Positions 1 to 9,657 of a stretch of 64,000 bases of DNA are shown one piece after another. A program made the position numbers and the translations under genes. The notes beneath the pieces were generated by a model. That model saw only the letters and a list, made by a program, of their open reading frames with translations. It did not search any database and was not told where the DNA came from. Each line of letters opens with the position of its first letter. Position 1 is the stretch's first letter. This DNA is from Dermacentor variabilis (taxonomy: Eukaryota; Arthropoda; Arachnida; Ixodida; Ixodidae), in assembly GCF_050947875.1 (NCBI RefSeq), contig NW_027460335.1, positions 8,261,928-8,325,927 of the forward strand. The letters run 5' to 3'.

Positions 1-2449
1 AAAGGTTTAACAACATTGCTGGAAAAATTTGCGAAGCTTGAATGCATGCAACCTGGCGCCTATCAACAAGATATGCGCAATGTTAAGAAGAAGCTCGAGG
101 TGTTCGACGAAGAGCGCTTCCGAGGTGCGCTAGTGCGCGCGAGAGCTGAAAGGCTATCATGCGGGGAAACGCCAACGAAAAGAGCACTGGGGCTAGAAAA
201 AAAGCACTCGAGACGTAAGCAGATTGAGGCTATCGAATATGAAGGGGGGTATTAACGGATAACAATAATATAGGGCGTGCTTTCTTTGAGCATTACAAAA
301 AACTTTTTTCATTCAGGCCTGTCAACATGCACGATTTCAAGAAATTATTTTTGCAACGAATCCCACAGCTGTCGAGTGAGGTGAAAGAAACCTTAGAACG
401 ACCATTAACGGAACATGAAGCGATGAAAGTCATCGAAGACCTGAATCCTGGCAAGTCGCCAGGTCCAGACGGTCTTTGTGCTGCTTGGTACAAATCGTTT
501 AAAGGCCACCTAGCTCCTATCTTAACCGCCGTTTTCAATGAAGCACACGAACTGAAAATACTTCCACCATCCTTTGGCCAGTCCTATACAGTACTAATAC
601 CGTAAACAGAAGAGACCGAAAAACTCAAGTAACTTTCCTCCTACAGACCCATAGCGCTTATTAACTGCGACTACAAAATATTGATGAAGGTGTTGGCACG
701 ACGGGTCCAGTCAGTTATTCAGGAAGTAGTCGGCCCATATCAGACGTGTGGCATTCGTGGAAGAACCATTTTCACTAACATTCATAAGATGAAGTGTGTG
801 CTGGAGTGTTGTGACGCCATGTGCGGTGCAGTAGCCATCCTCCAGCTTGACTTGGAGAAGGCGTTTGATTGTGTTTCTCACGACATATTGCTCACCATCC
901 TTGAACACGTTAATTTTGGCCGCATAATCACTAAAGGGGTGACCATGGCGTACCGGAGCTGCTATACCAGACTTATAATTAATCAGACTTTGGGGGCCCC
1001 CATGAACGTGTAATGCTCCGTTCGCCAGGGTTGTCCACTCTGTCCACTCGTGTTTTGTGTCTACATAGCAACGCTATGTCAGGCCATCATCGAAAATGAA
1101 TGTATTAAGGGGTTTTGCCTTCAATCAGCAGAAGTTAAACTACTGGCATATGCTGACGATGTGGCTGTGTGCTGTAAAGACAAAGTATATTGAATACTGT
1201 TAATATCGTCAACAAATTTGGTGATGTCACTAACAGCTACTTTAACTGGCAGAAATGTTTGGGGTTTTGACATGGAAGATGGGCGTCTACACCAGACCAC
1301 TTTTCTAACGTAAACTGGGTCACGACGCCAGTTAACTACCTTGGCGCACCCCTTGATGCCTACAAGGACAGTAGCGAGTACTGGAAGGAGCGGACAAAAG
1401 AACTAAAGGAAAAAGCCCACCGATGGAACGCCTGTCACTTGTCAATATTCGCGGGAGATACAGCGTGCAACATGTTTCTCGTGACAAAGATCTGGTACGT
1501 AATGCAGGTCCTACAGTGCTCCCGGATTAATGTGCAGAAACTGCAGCGCGTGTTCGCCGTTTTCCTGTGGGCATCGAGCTGGGATCGATGCAGCCGCGAT
1601 AATCTCTTCCGACGTGTAAAGGATGGCGGTTTGGGGTAGGGGCACCTCTTCTTGCGTCAACTGGTGAACAGGTTCTTCTTTTTTAGGGACACAAATGACC
1701 AATTTCTACGCTCCATGATTCAAATGAGGCTGTCAAGAGCACTTCGCGAATTTGTAGTAGGTACTGAAATAATGCCAGGATCTGTCCGTGGTTTCTTTCG
1801 GGAAATAGTTGATAGTGTTTCTTCTTTTGCGTGTTCATTTTTCAAGTGAATATTTGTGGAGTGCAAAACGGAAAAAGTTATACCGTGATTTCTGTGATAG
1901 TGTTTTGCTTGTACCCATGTATAGAGCAGTGTACAGTGGAGGCCCAGGCCTAGACGTATTGAAAAGGGTGAAGATGATGCCAGTTCAACCAGCCACGAAA
2001 TCTTTCTTCTTTAAATTACATACCGGAACCTTACCTGTTAAAATCTTCCTGGAACAACGTGGGTTCTAGGTGCCAAGGGGAACCCACTGCCTTATTGGTA
2101 AAAAACCGGAAAGCATAGATCATGTCTTCATCCACTGTTGGGAGGTTTTTTTTTCTGGGACGTGTTGCAAAGGACTTTAAGAAAGGAGTTACCGATATAT
2201 CCACACGGAATCAGGTTTCTGGAAGTAAATCATGACGAAGGATTCCCGTACGACCTTATCATGCTTACGGGCCTCCACTGTTTATGGCGTGCTAGAATGC
2301 AGGGCTACCATTGTCAACCGGATGCCCGACCGGCGCGTGTATACTTCCGAGGATGTATGCAGCGATATGTAGCAGTGCAGAAGTTGCAACAGCCTGTTCC
2401 TGAGTGGCTGTCGAGGGTTGAACCCCTGACAACGCTCAAGGAATTTTAA
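1..2449 (+). pseudogene. ORF2 reverse transcriptase pseudogene of A1
   Basis: Decayed ORF2 of a LINE, entered after the endonuclease domain. Recognisable pieces lie in several frames. They include the linker before the RT (RARAERL, GETPTKRALG; 16-255), the finger motif GKSPGPDGL (327-605), the HQTCGI-like and QLDLEKAFD motifs (681-1013), the catalytic YADD at 1149-1160 and the C-terminal domain (2138-2449, ending LTTLKEF). At least five frame changes or stops interrupt it. The C-terminal zinc finger has lost a cysteine (CLIG instead of CLIC, near 2090). In family terms an intact copy would prime reverse transcription from a nicked target; this copy cannot make a full protein. Confidence 0.85.
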
Positions 2450-2604
2450 TACGACAATATCATGCCACAGTAGCGGACGGCAACGAATATGTTCATTACT
2501 GTTTCACGTTCGGTTTTTGTATTCATTATTTTTTTCGTTTTTGTGTATATCATTTAAGGAATGTCTGTTGTGGTGACATGTCGACGACTAGCAATAAAGA
2601 AAAA
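1..2604 (+). mobile_element. Non-LTR retrotransposon A1, 3' part
   Basis: This is the remnant of a LINE cut off by the window start. Only ORF2 and a 3' UTR of about 150 bp are visible. The 3' end is a GCAATAAAGAAAAA tail at 2591-2604, which joins directly to the GTGGCGC of a tRNA-Ile gene. Its closest match in the window is the fragment A2 (23204-24155), with which it shares the C-terminal sequence and 3' UTR. Confidence 0.85.
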
Positions 2605-2640
2605 GTGGCGCACTTGGTTAGCGCACGGTACTTATACGAC
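2605..2640 (+). pseudogene. tRNA-Ile(UAU) fragment
   Basis: Gene positions 7-42 only: it lacks the 5' acceptor strand because A1 joins at position 7, and it stops inside the intron where the C0 fragment begins after about 11 bp of junction sequence. Confidence 0.8.
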
Positions 2641-2651
2641 CATAGAATAAT

Positions 2652-2992
2652 AAACCATAGAACAAATCTTTTTGGATTGTCACGATGCTGTTTTAGTGTG
2701 GGACATCCTTAAGCGGACACTTCAAAAAGATTTGCCAGTAACACCCTTTGGTATCCGATTCTTGCCATGTGAAGACCCAGATGAAATCTCATGCGACATG
2801 TTCACGTTACTGCGTTTGCATAGTGTGTGGAAAACGAGGATGGCGGTCAGAAATGCGGATGTCAACGCAAGATCGGCCATGCAAAACTTCAGTGAAAACT
2901 GTGTGTACATACGAGATGTTCTCAAAATCCAGAGGGACCCACCGGATTGGATACCTGTTCTTGATAAGCTGGCTTCTCTGAAGCCATTTTAG
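2652..2992 (+). pseudogene. ORF2 C-terminal fragment of C0
   Basis: Open in one frame from 2672 to the natural stop at 2992 (106 codons, ending ASLKPF). It carries only the segment after the C-terminal zinc finger (WDILKRTLQKDLPVTPFGIRF and onward). All RT and endonuclease motifs are missing, so it is a non-functional tail fragment. Confidence 0.85.
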
Positions 2993-3101
2993 CCTCACCC
3001 TGCAGCCATGAAAAGGCTCACGCGTCTTCTATTGTACTTCTACAAGTGCATGTATGTGTTCTGTGTTTGGATGTGCCAAACCGGTAATAAAGAAAAAAAA
3101 A
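2652..3101 (+). mobile_element. Non-LTR retrotransposon C0, 3' fragment
   Basis: The last ~450 bp of a family C element (compare 12962-13409 and 28130-28573). The ORF2 C-terminus is followed by a short 3' UTR and an AATAAAGAAAAAAAA tail that abuts a complete tRNA-Ile gene. The 5' side joins a tRNA truncated in its intron, through an unassigned 11-bp stretch at 2641-2651. Confidence 0.85.
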
Positions 3102-3193
3102 TCCCCAGTGTCGCAATCGGTTAGCGCACGGTACTTATACGACAGTTCTCGTGAGCCGTGCCGGGGTTGTGAGTTCGAGCCTCACCTGGGGAA
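3102..3193 (+). tRNA. tRNA-Ile(UAU), variant copy
   Basis: A 92-nt gene with 18-nt intron: acceptor TCCCCAG/CTGGGGA, anticodon loop CTTATA then the intron, T-arm GTGAG-TTCGAGC-CTCAC, discriminator A. It differs from the array consensus by T10 (breaking the G10-C25 pair), C17, and a G for A just after the intron. It lies immediately downstream of C0. Confidence 0.75.
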
Positions 3194-3298
3194 CGTTCTT
3201 TTATATTCGACGTTCAAGAAAAAAGTCCTCATACGCAAGCCAATTTATTATTCCATTGTTACCCGATATATGCTCACTTAGTTTTTTGCTGCACTCAA

Positions 3299-3390
3299 TC
3301 CCCAGTGGCGCAATTGGTTAGTGCACGGTACTTATACGACAGTTCTCGTGAGCCATGCCGGGGTTGTGAGTTCGAGCCTCACCTGGGGAA
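3299..3390 (+). tRNA. tRNA-Ile(UAU)
   Basis: Complete 92-nt copy, 197 bp after the previous one. The only visible change is GCGC to GTGC on the 3' side of the D stem, which still allows a G-U pair. An intron follows the TAT anticodon and TTTT follows shortly downstream. Confidence 0.85.
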
Positions 3391-3495
3391 TGTTCTTTTG
3401 TATTCGACGTTCGAGAAAAAAGTCCTCGTACGCACGCAAATTTATCATTCCATTGTTACCCGTAATATCCTTACTTTGGTTTCTGCTGCACTCAA

Positions 3496-3512
3496 TCCCC
3501 AGTGTCGCAATC
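3496..3512 (+). pseudogene. tRNA-Ile 5' fragment at D1 junction
   Basis: TCCCCAGTGTCGCAATC is the 5' end of a tRNA-Ile unit (T10 variant), interrupted by the 5' end of D1. It lies 197 bp after the previous unit, so it is in register with the array. Confidence 0.8.
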
Positions 3513-3558
3513 CGTCTCATTCCACTTCCGGCCACCGTTGTGTTCGGACGTGGGTAAC

Positions 3559-4736
3559 ATGGACTCCCAAGGAGCGGATTCAGCGGCCCTTTCAAGCCGC
3601 GGAAACAGGCCTTTTGCTTCACTCGACCAGGACTACCTTGTATTGCCTCAACTGCCAACAGGTCAGGTTGTTACGGATACCATTTTTCTTCATGCGGATT
3701 TACGTGCGCGCCCATACCGAGTGGAAGATTTTCGCAATGCCTTGGAAAATCTTGGAGCACTTCCCGAGGTTATCGCTTTGGGGGCGTACAGGATGAATCA
3801 CGTTTGGGCCGTGGCATTCAAGAGCGCTGAAGCAACGAAGAAAATGTTGTCGAAAGGGGAATTCCGAGTGAAGAGTCGCCTGCGCCTGGTAGTTAACCCC
3901 AACGACCAAGGCTTACGAATGAAACTGCACTGGCTTCTTTACGAGGTCAGCGATGATGATGTGCGTGCGGCCTTGGCTCCGTATGGAAAGGTTACGGAAG
4001 CAACGAAGGCAAAATGGCGCGTACGTGGTATCACGGAAAGAGCATCGACAACCCGCCTAGTGGCCATGAAACTGGGAGCCGGAGTCATCGACGACCTACC
4101 CCACCTGTTGCGTGTAGAAAGCGAACTCGCCCTAGTTGTTGTGCCGAACCGAGCACCATTATGCCTCCGTTGCAACACCACTGGCCACATTCGACGTGAC
4201 TGCCGTGTGCCTCACTGTTCCCAGTGTAGGCGCTTCGGCCACACCGACCTAGACTGCGTGACCGCATATGCGAGCATCACCGGAAAAGCAACGAAGGACG
4301 CAGATACAGAGCTCATAATGGATGAAGCAGATGTCGAAGAAGCCGCTGGTCGGCGAAAGCAGGCCGACACAAAAGACGCAAATCAAAAAGTTGTCCCAAC
4401 CGACGTGTTTTTGCGGATAACACACTACCCTAGTCAAACGGAGTCCCTGTGACGGGGGAAACACAACAGGCGGACAAAGTCAAACCCGTAGAAGCAGCGT
4501 TGGGTGAGGAAGCAGAAGCCGACGCGCAGCCCATAGAACTTGAGCCTGGTGCTTCTACCAAGAGACTGAGTGATGATGCAGGCAGCGAAATGGGCAAGCC
4601 CAGTACAAGTAGCGGAGAAGAACCGCCCACCAAGACAGTCGTGAAGACCGGCCTTCAATTCGGCAGACGACCCAGCTTCAAACCGAAACCCAGCCTCCCT
4701 CCTGACCGAATTACTGAGGGAAATAAGCCCTCGTAA
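3559..4736 (+). pseudogene. ORF1 zinc-knuckle protein of D1 (frameshifted)
   Basis: Gag-like RNA-binding ORF1 of the LINE. The start at 3559 (MDSQGADS) matches the start position in every other family here. The reading frame is open to 4452 and includes the conserved core (PYRVEDF, NHVWAV, LHWLL) and two CX2CX4HX4C knuckles at 4162-4203 and 4216-4257. A frame change near 4410-4450 separates it from its acidic, low-complexity C-terminus (4449-4736), which ends in a basic PPTK...RRPSFKPKPSLP motif. In LINEs such proteins coat the element RNA. The core is unusually well kept, but full-length protein would need the frameshift to be absent. Confidence 0.85.
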
Positions 4737-4922
4737 CAATGAGGGTCAACGCATAGAGCAGCGATTCCACCACTCACGAACACCGAGCACCTACCATGGC
4801 GTCAAGTCCCCTAGCAACAGAGCCACAGCGGCATCGACCCGAGAACTGCTGGCTGGACGCGACGTTGCCCGTCGCCGGAAAGAATTGACCGCGTGGCAAC
4901 ATAAAAGATCGAGGTAAACTCC

Positions 4923-7900
4923 ATGCGGTCCACCAGTTTCGGATTAACCATGACACTTAAGCTTAAGAAGCCCCTTCGTCTAGGCACTTTAAACGTTCGC
5001 GGTTTGGCGAGCAGGAGACGCCAGTACCAATTAAGCCGGCTTTTTCAAGAAAATGATTTAGATATTGTCGCCGCGCAAGAGACAAAGGTGGAAGGCCAGG
5101 AAAAGACGGACCGCATGGTGCAACCATTTAGAGCAATGTATAACGTCTGCGTGTGTCATGCGGTTGGAACTTCTGGAGGCTGCGCACTCTTTATTCGTAA
5201 CAGTGCTGGTATTGTAGAGAAACAAGGTATATGTGGAACTTTCCGATTTGTCATACTTGATTGTTCTTTTTCTGGATTTAAGTGGCGCATTTTGTGCGTG
5301 TATGCTCCAAATGATGAATGTGCACGTAGAATATTTTTTCAACAGCTAGAAGAATACCTGAAGTGCGAGCGATACATTATATTGATGGGGGATTTCAACT
5401 GTGTGTGCAGAGCCCAAGACCGAGCTAAACAAATGAAACGAAGGGATACGAGCGCACAGTTTTCAAGCATACTTGTGAATGATTATGAATTGGAAGATGT
5501 CGGTATTCTGTTATCGACTGGCAAAGCTTCCGTTTATACGCACTATCAAGGTGAAAGTCATGCGCGATTAGACCGAGCTTATATTGCAATGCAGCTCGTG
5601 CCATTGTGTCAAACTTACGAGATTAAACATGTATCACTTTCTGATCATAGTCTAGTGACGTTTGATTTAGGGCAAAAACGAAAAGAAAAGAAATTTAATT
5701 GGGATCTATGGAAGTTTAATACCAAACTGCTCGATGATGAAAGCTTTATCAGAGATATAAGTGAAATGATTAATTCTTCTATGACAGCGCAAACTAATCA
5801 CTGTATTGAAACATGGGAAACTCTCAAAACTGATGTTAAGGTAAAAGCTATAGGAAAAGCAACTGCGCTGCGCCGCAAGGAAAAACAAGAAGAAAAATAG
5901 TTAACTAGCCAACTAGAATTTCTCATTTCTACAGAATGTCAGAACGCTGGATCTTGCATGAAGCAGATAAAGGAAACAAAAAGTAAGCATCGAACCTATG
6001 GACCAAGAACGATACAAGGGAGCCATGGTACGAGCGTGAGCGGAACGATTGTGGAATGGGGAAACGCCTACTAAACGGGCGCGAAGTGACGAAAAGAGAT
6101 ACGCGACAAAAAATGAAATACAAGCACTAATATATCAAAACGAGGAAACTTCTGAACCCAGAATGATAGAGCGAGCATTCGTAGATTACTATCGTGAACT
6201 GCTTGGGAGGAAGAAAAAAATAATAGAAGGGTTCGAGCGAGATTTTCTTCATCTTTGGCCACGTCTAGAAGATGACATTAAAGCAAGCCTGGAATTTCCA
6301 ATCACATTGCGAGAAATTGAAGACGCTATAGATGGACTAGGTGCAGGAAAGGCTCCCGGGCCTGATGGTTTAGGTGCGCCCTTTTACAATGCTTTCAAAT
6401 GTCAGCTCAGCGAATTATTGCATAATGTCTTCAAGGAAATGTTTGCAACACAGCCAATGCCGCCATCTTTCCGAACCGCACATACAGTGCTGATCCCTAA
6501 GTGCGAGGATCCGGTTAAACTGTTGTCAGTAAAGTTTTATCGACCAATAACTCTCCCGAACTCTGATCACAAAATATTCACGAAAGTGTTAGCAAAGAGA
6601 CTTCAAAGAGTTGTAACGCGACTAGTGGGACCGCATCAAACATGTGGAATCAAGGGCAGAAGAATTTCCACCAATACACATGTAGCTCGCTGTGTTCTTG
6701 AGTGCTGTGATGCTCTCTCATGTCGGGTTGCAGTGTTGCAACTAGATTTGGAGAAAGCGTTTGACAATGGGTCACATGAAGTACTATTTTCAATATTAGA
6801 AGATGTTAATGTCGGCGGACTGATATTAAAAGCAGTAAAAATGGCCTACTCAGAGTGCAGCACACGCATCATTGTAAACGAGAAGTTAAGTGAACCAATA
6901 CAGCTTCTCTCCAGTGTGAGGCAGAGATGTGCAATTTCATCATTACTTTTTGATATTTACTTAGAACCTTTCTGCTTGAGTTTAATTAACTGTCAAAGTG
7001 TACGTGGTTTTATGCTTGAAACGACGGAAGTCAAGGTCCTCGCATACGCTGATGACATTGCTGCCTTTTGCAAAGATGCCGAAAGCATCAAAGAGGTGGT
7101 TAGGTTGACTGGCGAGTTTTGCCAGGAATCTGGCTGCAAGATCAAATGGGAGAAGACCGTAGGTTTCTGGCATGGACAGTGGAGCGAGAAGCCTGAATTA
7201 TTTGCTGGCATCCAATGGACAGCAATGTCAACAACGTACTTAGGTGTCCCATTACAATGTTACGAAGACACCGAACTGTATTGCAACGAGGAAACAGAAC
7301 GCTTGAAAGAGAAGACGCAGGGATGGCAAGGTCGAAATTTGTCAATGTTTGCCCGTGCAACTACTTGCAATCTATTCTTAGTTGCCAAGTTATGGTATGT
7401 TATGCAAGTATTGTTTATGTCGTGTACTAACCTACAAAAAATAATAGAATCTTTGCAGTGTTTATTTGGGGAGGAAGTTGGGGAACGAACGAGTCGAACT
7501 AATCTGTTTTTGTCCGTCAGAAAAGGTGGTCTTGGTCTGTCGCACCTGTTTATCAGACAGATTGTGTCGCGTTTTATATTTTTAAGAGATCAGTGGTGAC
7601 CCATTTCTGCGTACAGTTATGCAAGTTTGTTTACACAATGCACTACCTGAATTCATCGTCTCTACAAATAAGACTGCAATGCACCGTATAAAAGGTCATT
7701 GGCGCGAGGTTGTTGTAGCCTTTCGCATGCTTAAAGTAAGGTTTTCCATAGAATACTTGAGCACAGTAAAAAAGAAAAAGCTCTACAAGGATTTACTGGA
7801 TGTTATGTTACCTCTGCCAGTGTACAGAAGCATATACACTGGAGGCTGTGGACAAGACGTCTTAAAACGGGTTAAAGGAATGCCGATACGGCCGCATGTA

Positions 7901-8353
7901 AAATCCTTTTTCTGCAAGCTCCATACAAACACTCTACCCGTAAAAACGTGGCTACAAGATAAAGGTATGATTGTACCGTGGACAGTCAACTACATACTAT
8001 TCCAAAAACCAGAGACCATAGAACATGTATTTATTGAATGCTGGGATCCCATATTTCACTGGGACATCCTTCAGCGAACTATCAAAAAGGACTTACCTAT
8101 TACACCACATGGAATCCGATATTTACCAGTTGAGAATCACGGCGACATTCCCTACGACATGATAATGATACTCAGCCTCCATAGTATATGGAAAACCCGA
8201 ATGTCGGTAGGACATGCCGACACTAACGCTCGGCCTGTAAGGGAAAATTTTATTGAACATGTAGCGTATACGCGAGAGCTTTACGGAGCCCAGCCAGAAA
8301 CACCTGATTGGGTTACACTGTTTGATGTGTTGATCAAATTTAAAAGTTTTTGA
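4923..8353 (+). pseudogene. ORF2 endonuclease/reverse transcriptase of D1 (broken)
   Basis: Near full-length ORF2 in three frames: 4923-5900, 6049-7599 and 7619-8353. The APE-type endonuclease shows TLNVRG, QETK, VYAPN, MGDFN, ARLDRAY and SDHS. The RT shows APGPDGLG, HTVLIPK, HQTCGIKGR, QLDLEKAFD and YADD (7045-7056). Compared with D2, the lesions are a TAG at 5898-5900, a one-base insertion near 5990 and another near 7594. The C-terminal finger has lost two cysteines (YILF for CILC), and the usual RQGC motif reads RQRC. A second in-frame ATG exists at 4950. Confidence 0.9.
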
Positions 8354-8405
8354 GATCCTTGTGTTGTTTTCTGTATTATGTAAACAGGCAATAAAGAAAG
8401 AAAAA

Positions 8406-8458
8406 TGTCGCAATCGATTAGCGCACGGTACTTATACGACAGTTCTCTTGAGCCATGC
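8406..8458 (+). pseudogene. tRNA-Ile fragment between D1 and C1
   Basis: Gene positions 8-60: it starts at the D1 3' junction (TGTCGCAATCG, T10/C17 variant), runs through the intron (with the CTTGAGCC variant also seen after D2 and D3) and ends at GAGCCATGC, where it is fused to the interior of C1 ORF1. Confidence 0.8.
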
Positions 8459-9516
8459 AGGCCGTATCGGGTCGAGCACTTTCGAGATGCGCTCGCGCGT
8501 CTTGCACTGCTGCCGGAAGTGGTGGCCCTTGGCGCCTTCCGAATGAACCATGTATGGGCGGTGACCTTCCGTGATGAAGCTTCGAAGAAAAAGATGCTTG
8601 CGGCAGAAACTTTCAACGTGAAAGACCAGCCCTGCGTTGTTTATGATCCCTGCAACCAAGGGATCAGACTGAAGCTTTATTGGCTGTTGCATTTCGTTCA
8701 CGACGACGAAGTCCGAGCAGCGTTAACCCCTTAAGGAAAGGTTACAGATATCACCCGAGAGAAGTGGCGAGTACAGGGATGTAATGACAAAGGGTCCACC
8801 ACCCGTTTGGTGACACTCTTCCCAAAGCCTGGAATTACAGTTGAAGACTTGCCTCATCAGGTGCGCGTCGCGGAAAACTTAGCGCTCGTGCATGTACCAG
8901 GAAGGCCCCCGTTATGCCTCCGGTGCAATGGAACTGGACATATCAGGCGCGACTGTCGCATACCACGCTGTGCACTCTACCCACGATTCGGCCACAAAGA
9001 ACAAGACGGCGTGTGCAATCCTACGCTGCGATAACAAGCCCAGTTAAAGGCGACGAGATGGCTCAACACATAATGGACCGTGCTGATGTCGATGCAGCAT
9101 CCCGAGCAACGACCGAAGAACCGGCGGCCGACAGCACACCCTCTGAGGCGTCTTCACTTCCGGAAAACTCCACTGGGCCCGGCGGCAGCCAATCTGGCGA
9201 TGCAAAGAGCGTACTGGTTATGAAGCCGACTAACCACCAAAACGTCAATGAGAGAAAGGACGCGATTTTAGTAAGCGCATTAGTGACGACCGCGAAAGAC
9301 TAGACCGAAGGCATTGAGGATTTTGAAATCACAGCAGCCGCTAAAGCAGCTGCAAAGAGGCCTCGTGAGGCCACCGACGAATCTCAAGGTTGACCCGAAC
9401 CATCGAGCAGCAGCGAGCCGTCGCCGAAGACGGCTATAACGAGGCGACTGGGCCTCAAACCGAAGCCGAAGATACCGCCTGATAGGCGGACGACTTCAAC
9501 ATCGTCCCCCCCTTAG
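8459..9516 (+). pseudogene. ORF1 zinc-knuckle protein of C1 (truncated, broken)
   Basis: The open frame covers the conserved core (YRVEHFRDAL, NHVWAVTF, LYWLL) up to a TAA at 8732-8734 that C3 shares. Later parts are in other frames (8807-9034 and 8914-9303). The first knuckle CLRCNGTGHIRRDC is intact; the second has lost cysteines (CALYPRFGHKEQDG). The end at 9516 is inferred from the aligned stop of C3. The basic LKPKPKIP-type C-terminus is recognisable around 9450-9480. Confidence 0.85.
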
Positions 9517-9657
9517 CGGGTCGAGAAGTGTGTTCAGCCAGCCTGTACTCAGTATGAGACGTTACCTAGCTGACAAGTAGAATGTGACCTGTGCTGGTTT
9601 TTGCTTTTACTGCCTGTCCAGATGTGAGTATCATTCCGGCTGTTTGCTAATCCGAAA

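Larger units (their letters stand above)
3513..8405 (+). mobile_element. Non-LTR retrotransposon D1, full length but decayed
   Basis: A complete-length two-ORF LINE. The conserved 5' motif ATTCCACTTCCGG starts at 3519, 40 nt before the ORF1 ATG. ORF1 (3559-4736) and ORF2 (4923-8353) follow, then a 52-nt 3' UTR ending GCAATAAAGAAAGAAAAA. It is flanked on both sides by tRNA-Ile sequence in the same orientation. Near-identical relatives are D2 (30512) and D3 (45026). Confidence 0.9.

Noticed and set aside
3305..3796. Long plus-strand frames with SARYLYDSSREPCRGCEFEPH across tRNA units (also near 24746, 28529, 44223, 50098)
   Set aside because: They are translations of the tRNA-Ile gene and its spacer, repeated with every unit. 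No start context, family or codon signal supports a protein.
4410..4460. ORF1 of family D ending naturally at about 4452 with a separate third ORF after it
   Set aside because: In E, F and G the acidic tail and KPKP motif are continuous with the knuckles, and D1, D2 and D3 break at different bases. This is a frameshift.
3559..4736. Retroviral or LTR-type gag because of CCHC knuckles
   Set aside because: There is no protease, RNase H-integrase order, LTR or primer-binding site. The partner ORF has an APE endonuclease and a non-LTR RT with an A-tail.
8459..8480. C1 and E1 as ordinary 5'-truncated insertions with 45-60 bp target duplications
   Set aside because: Block 2 carries the same loci with complete 5' ends and intervening tRNA units, so later deletions explain both better.
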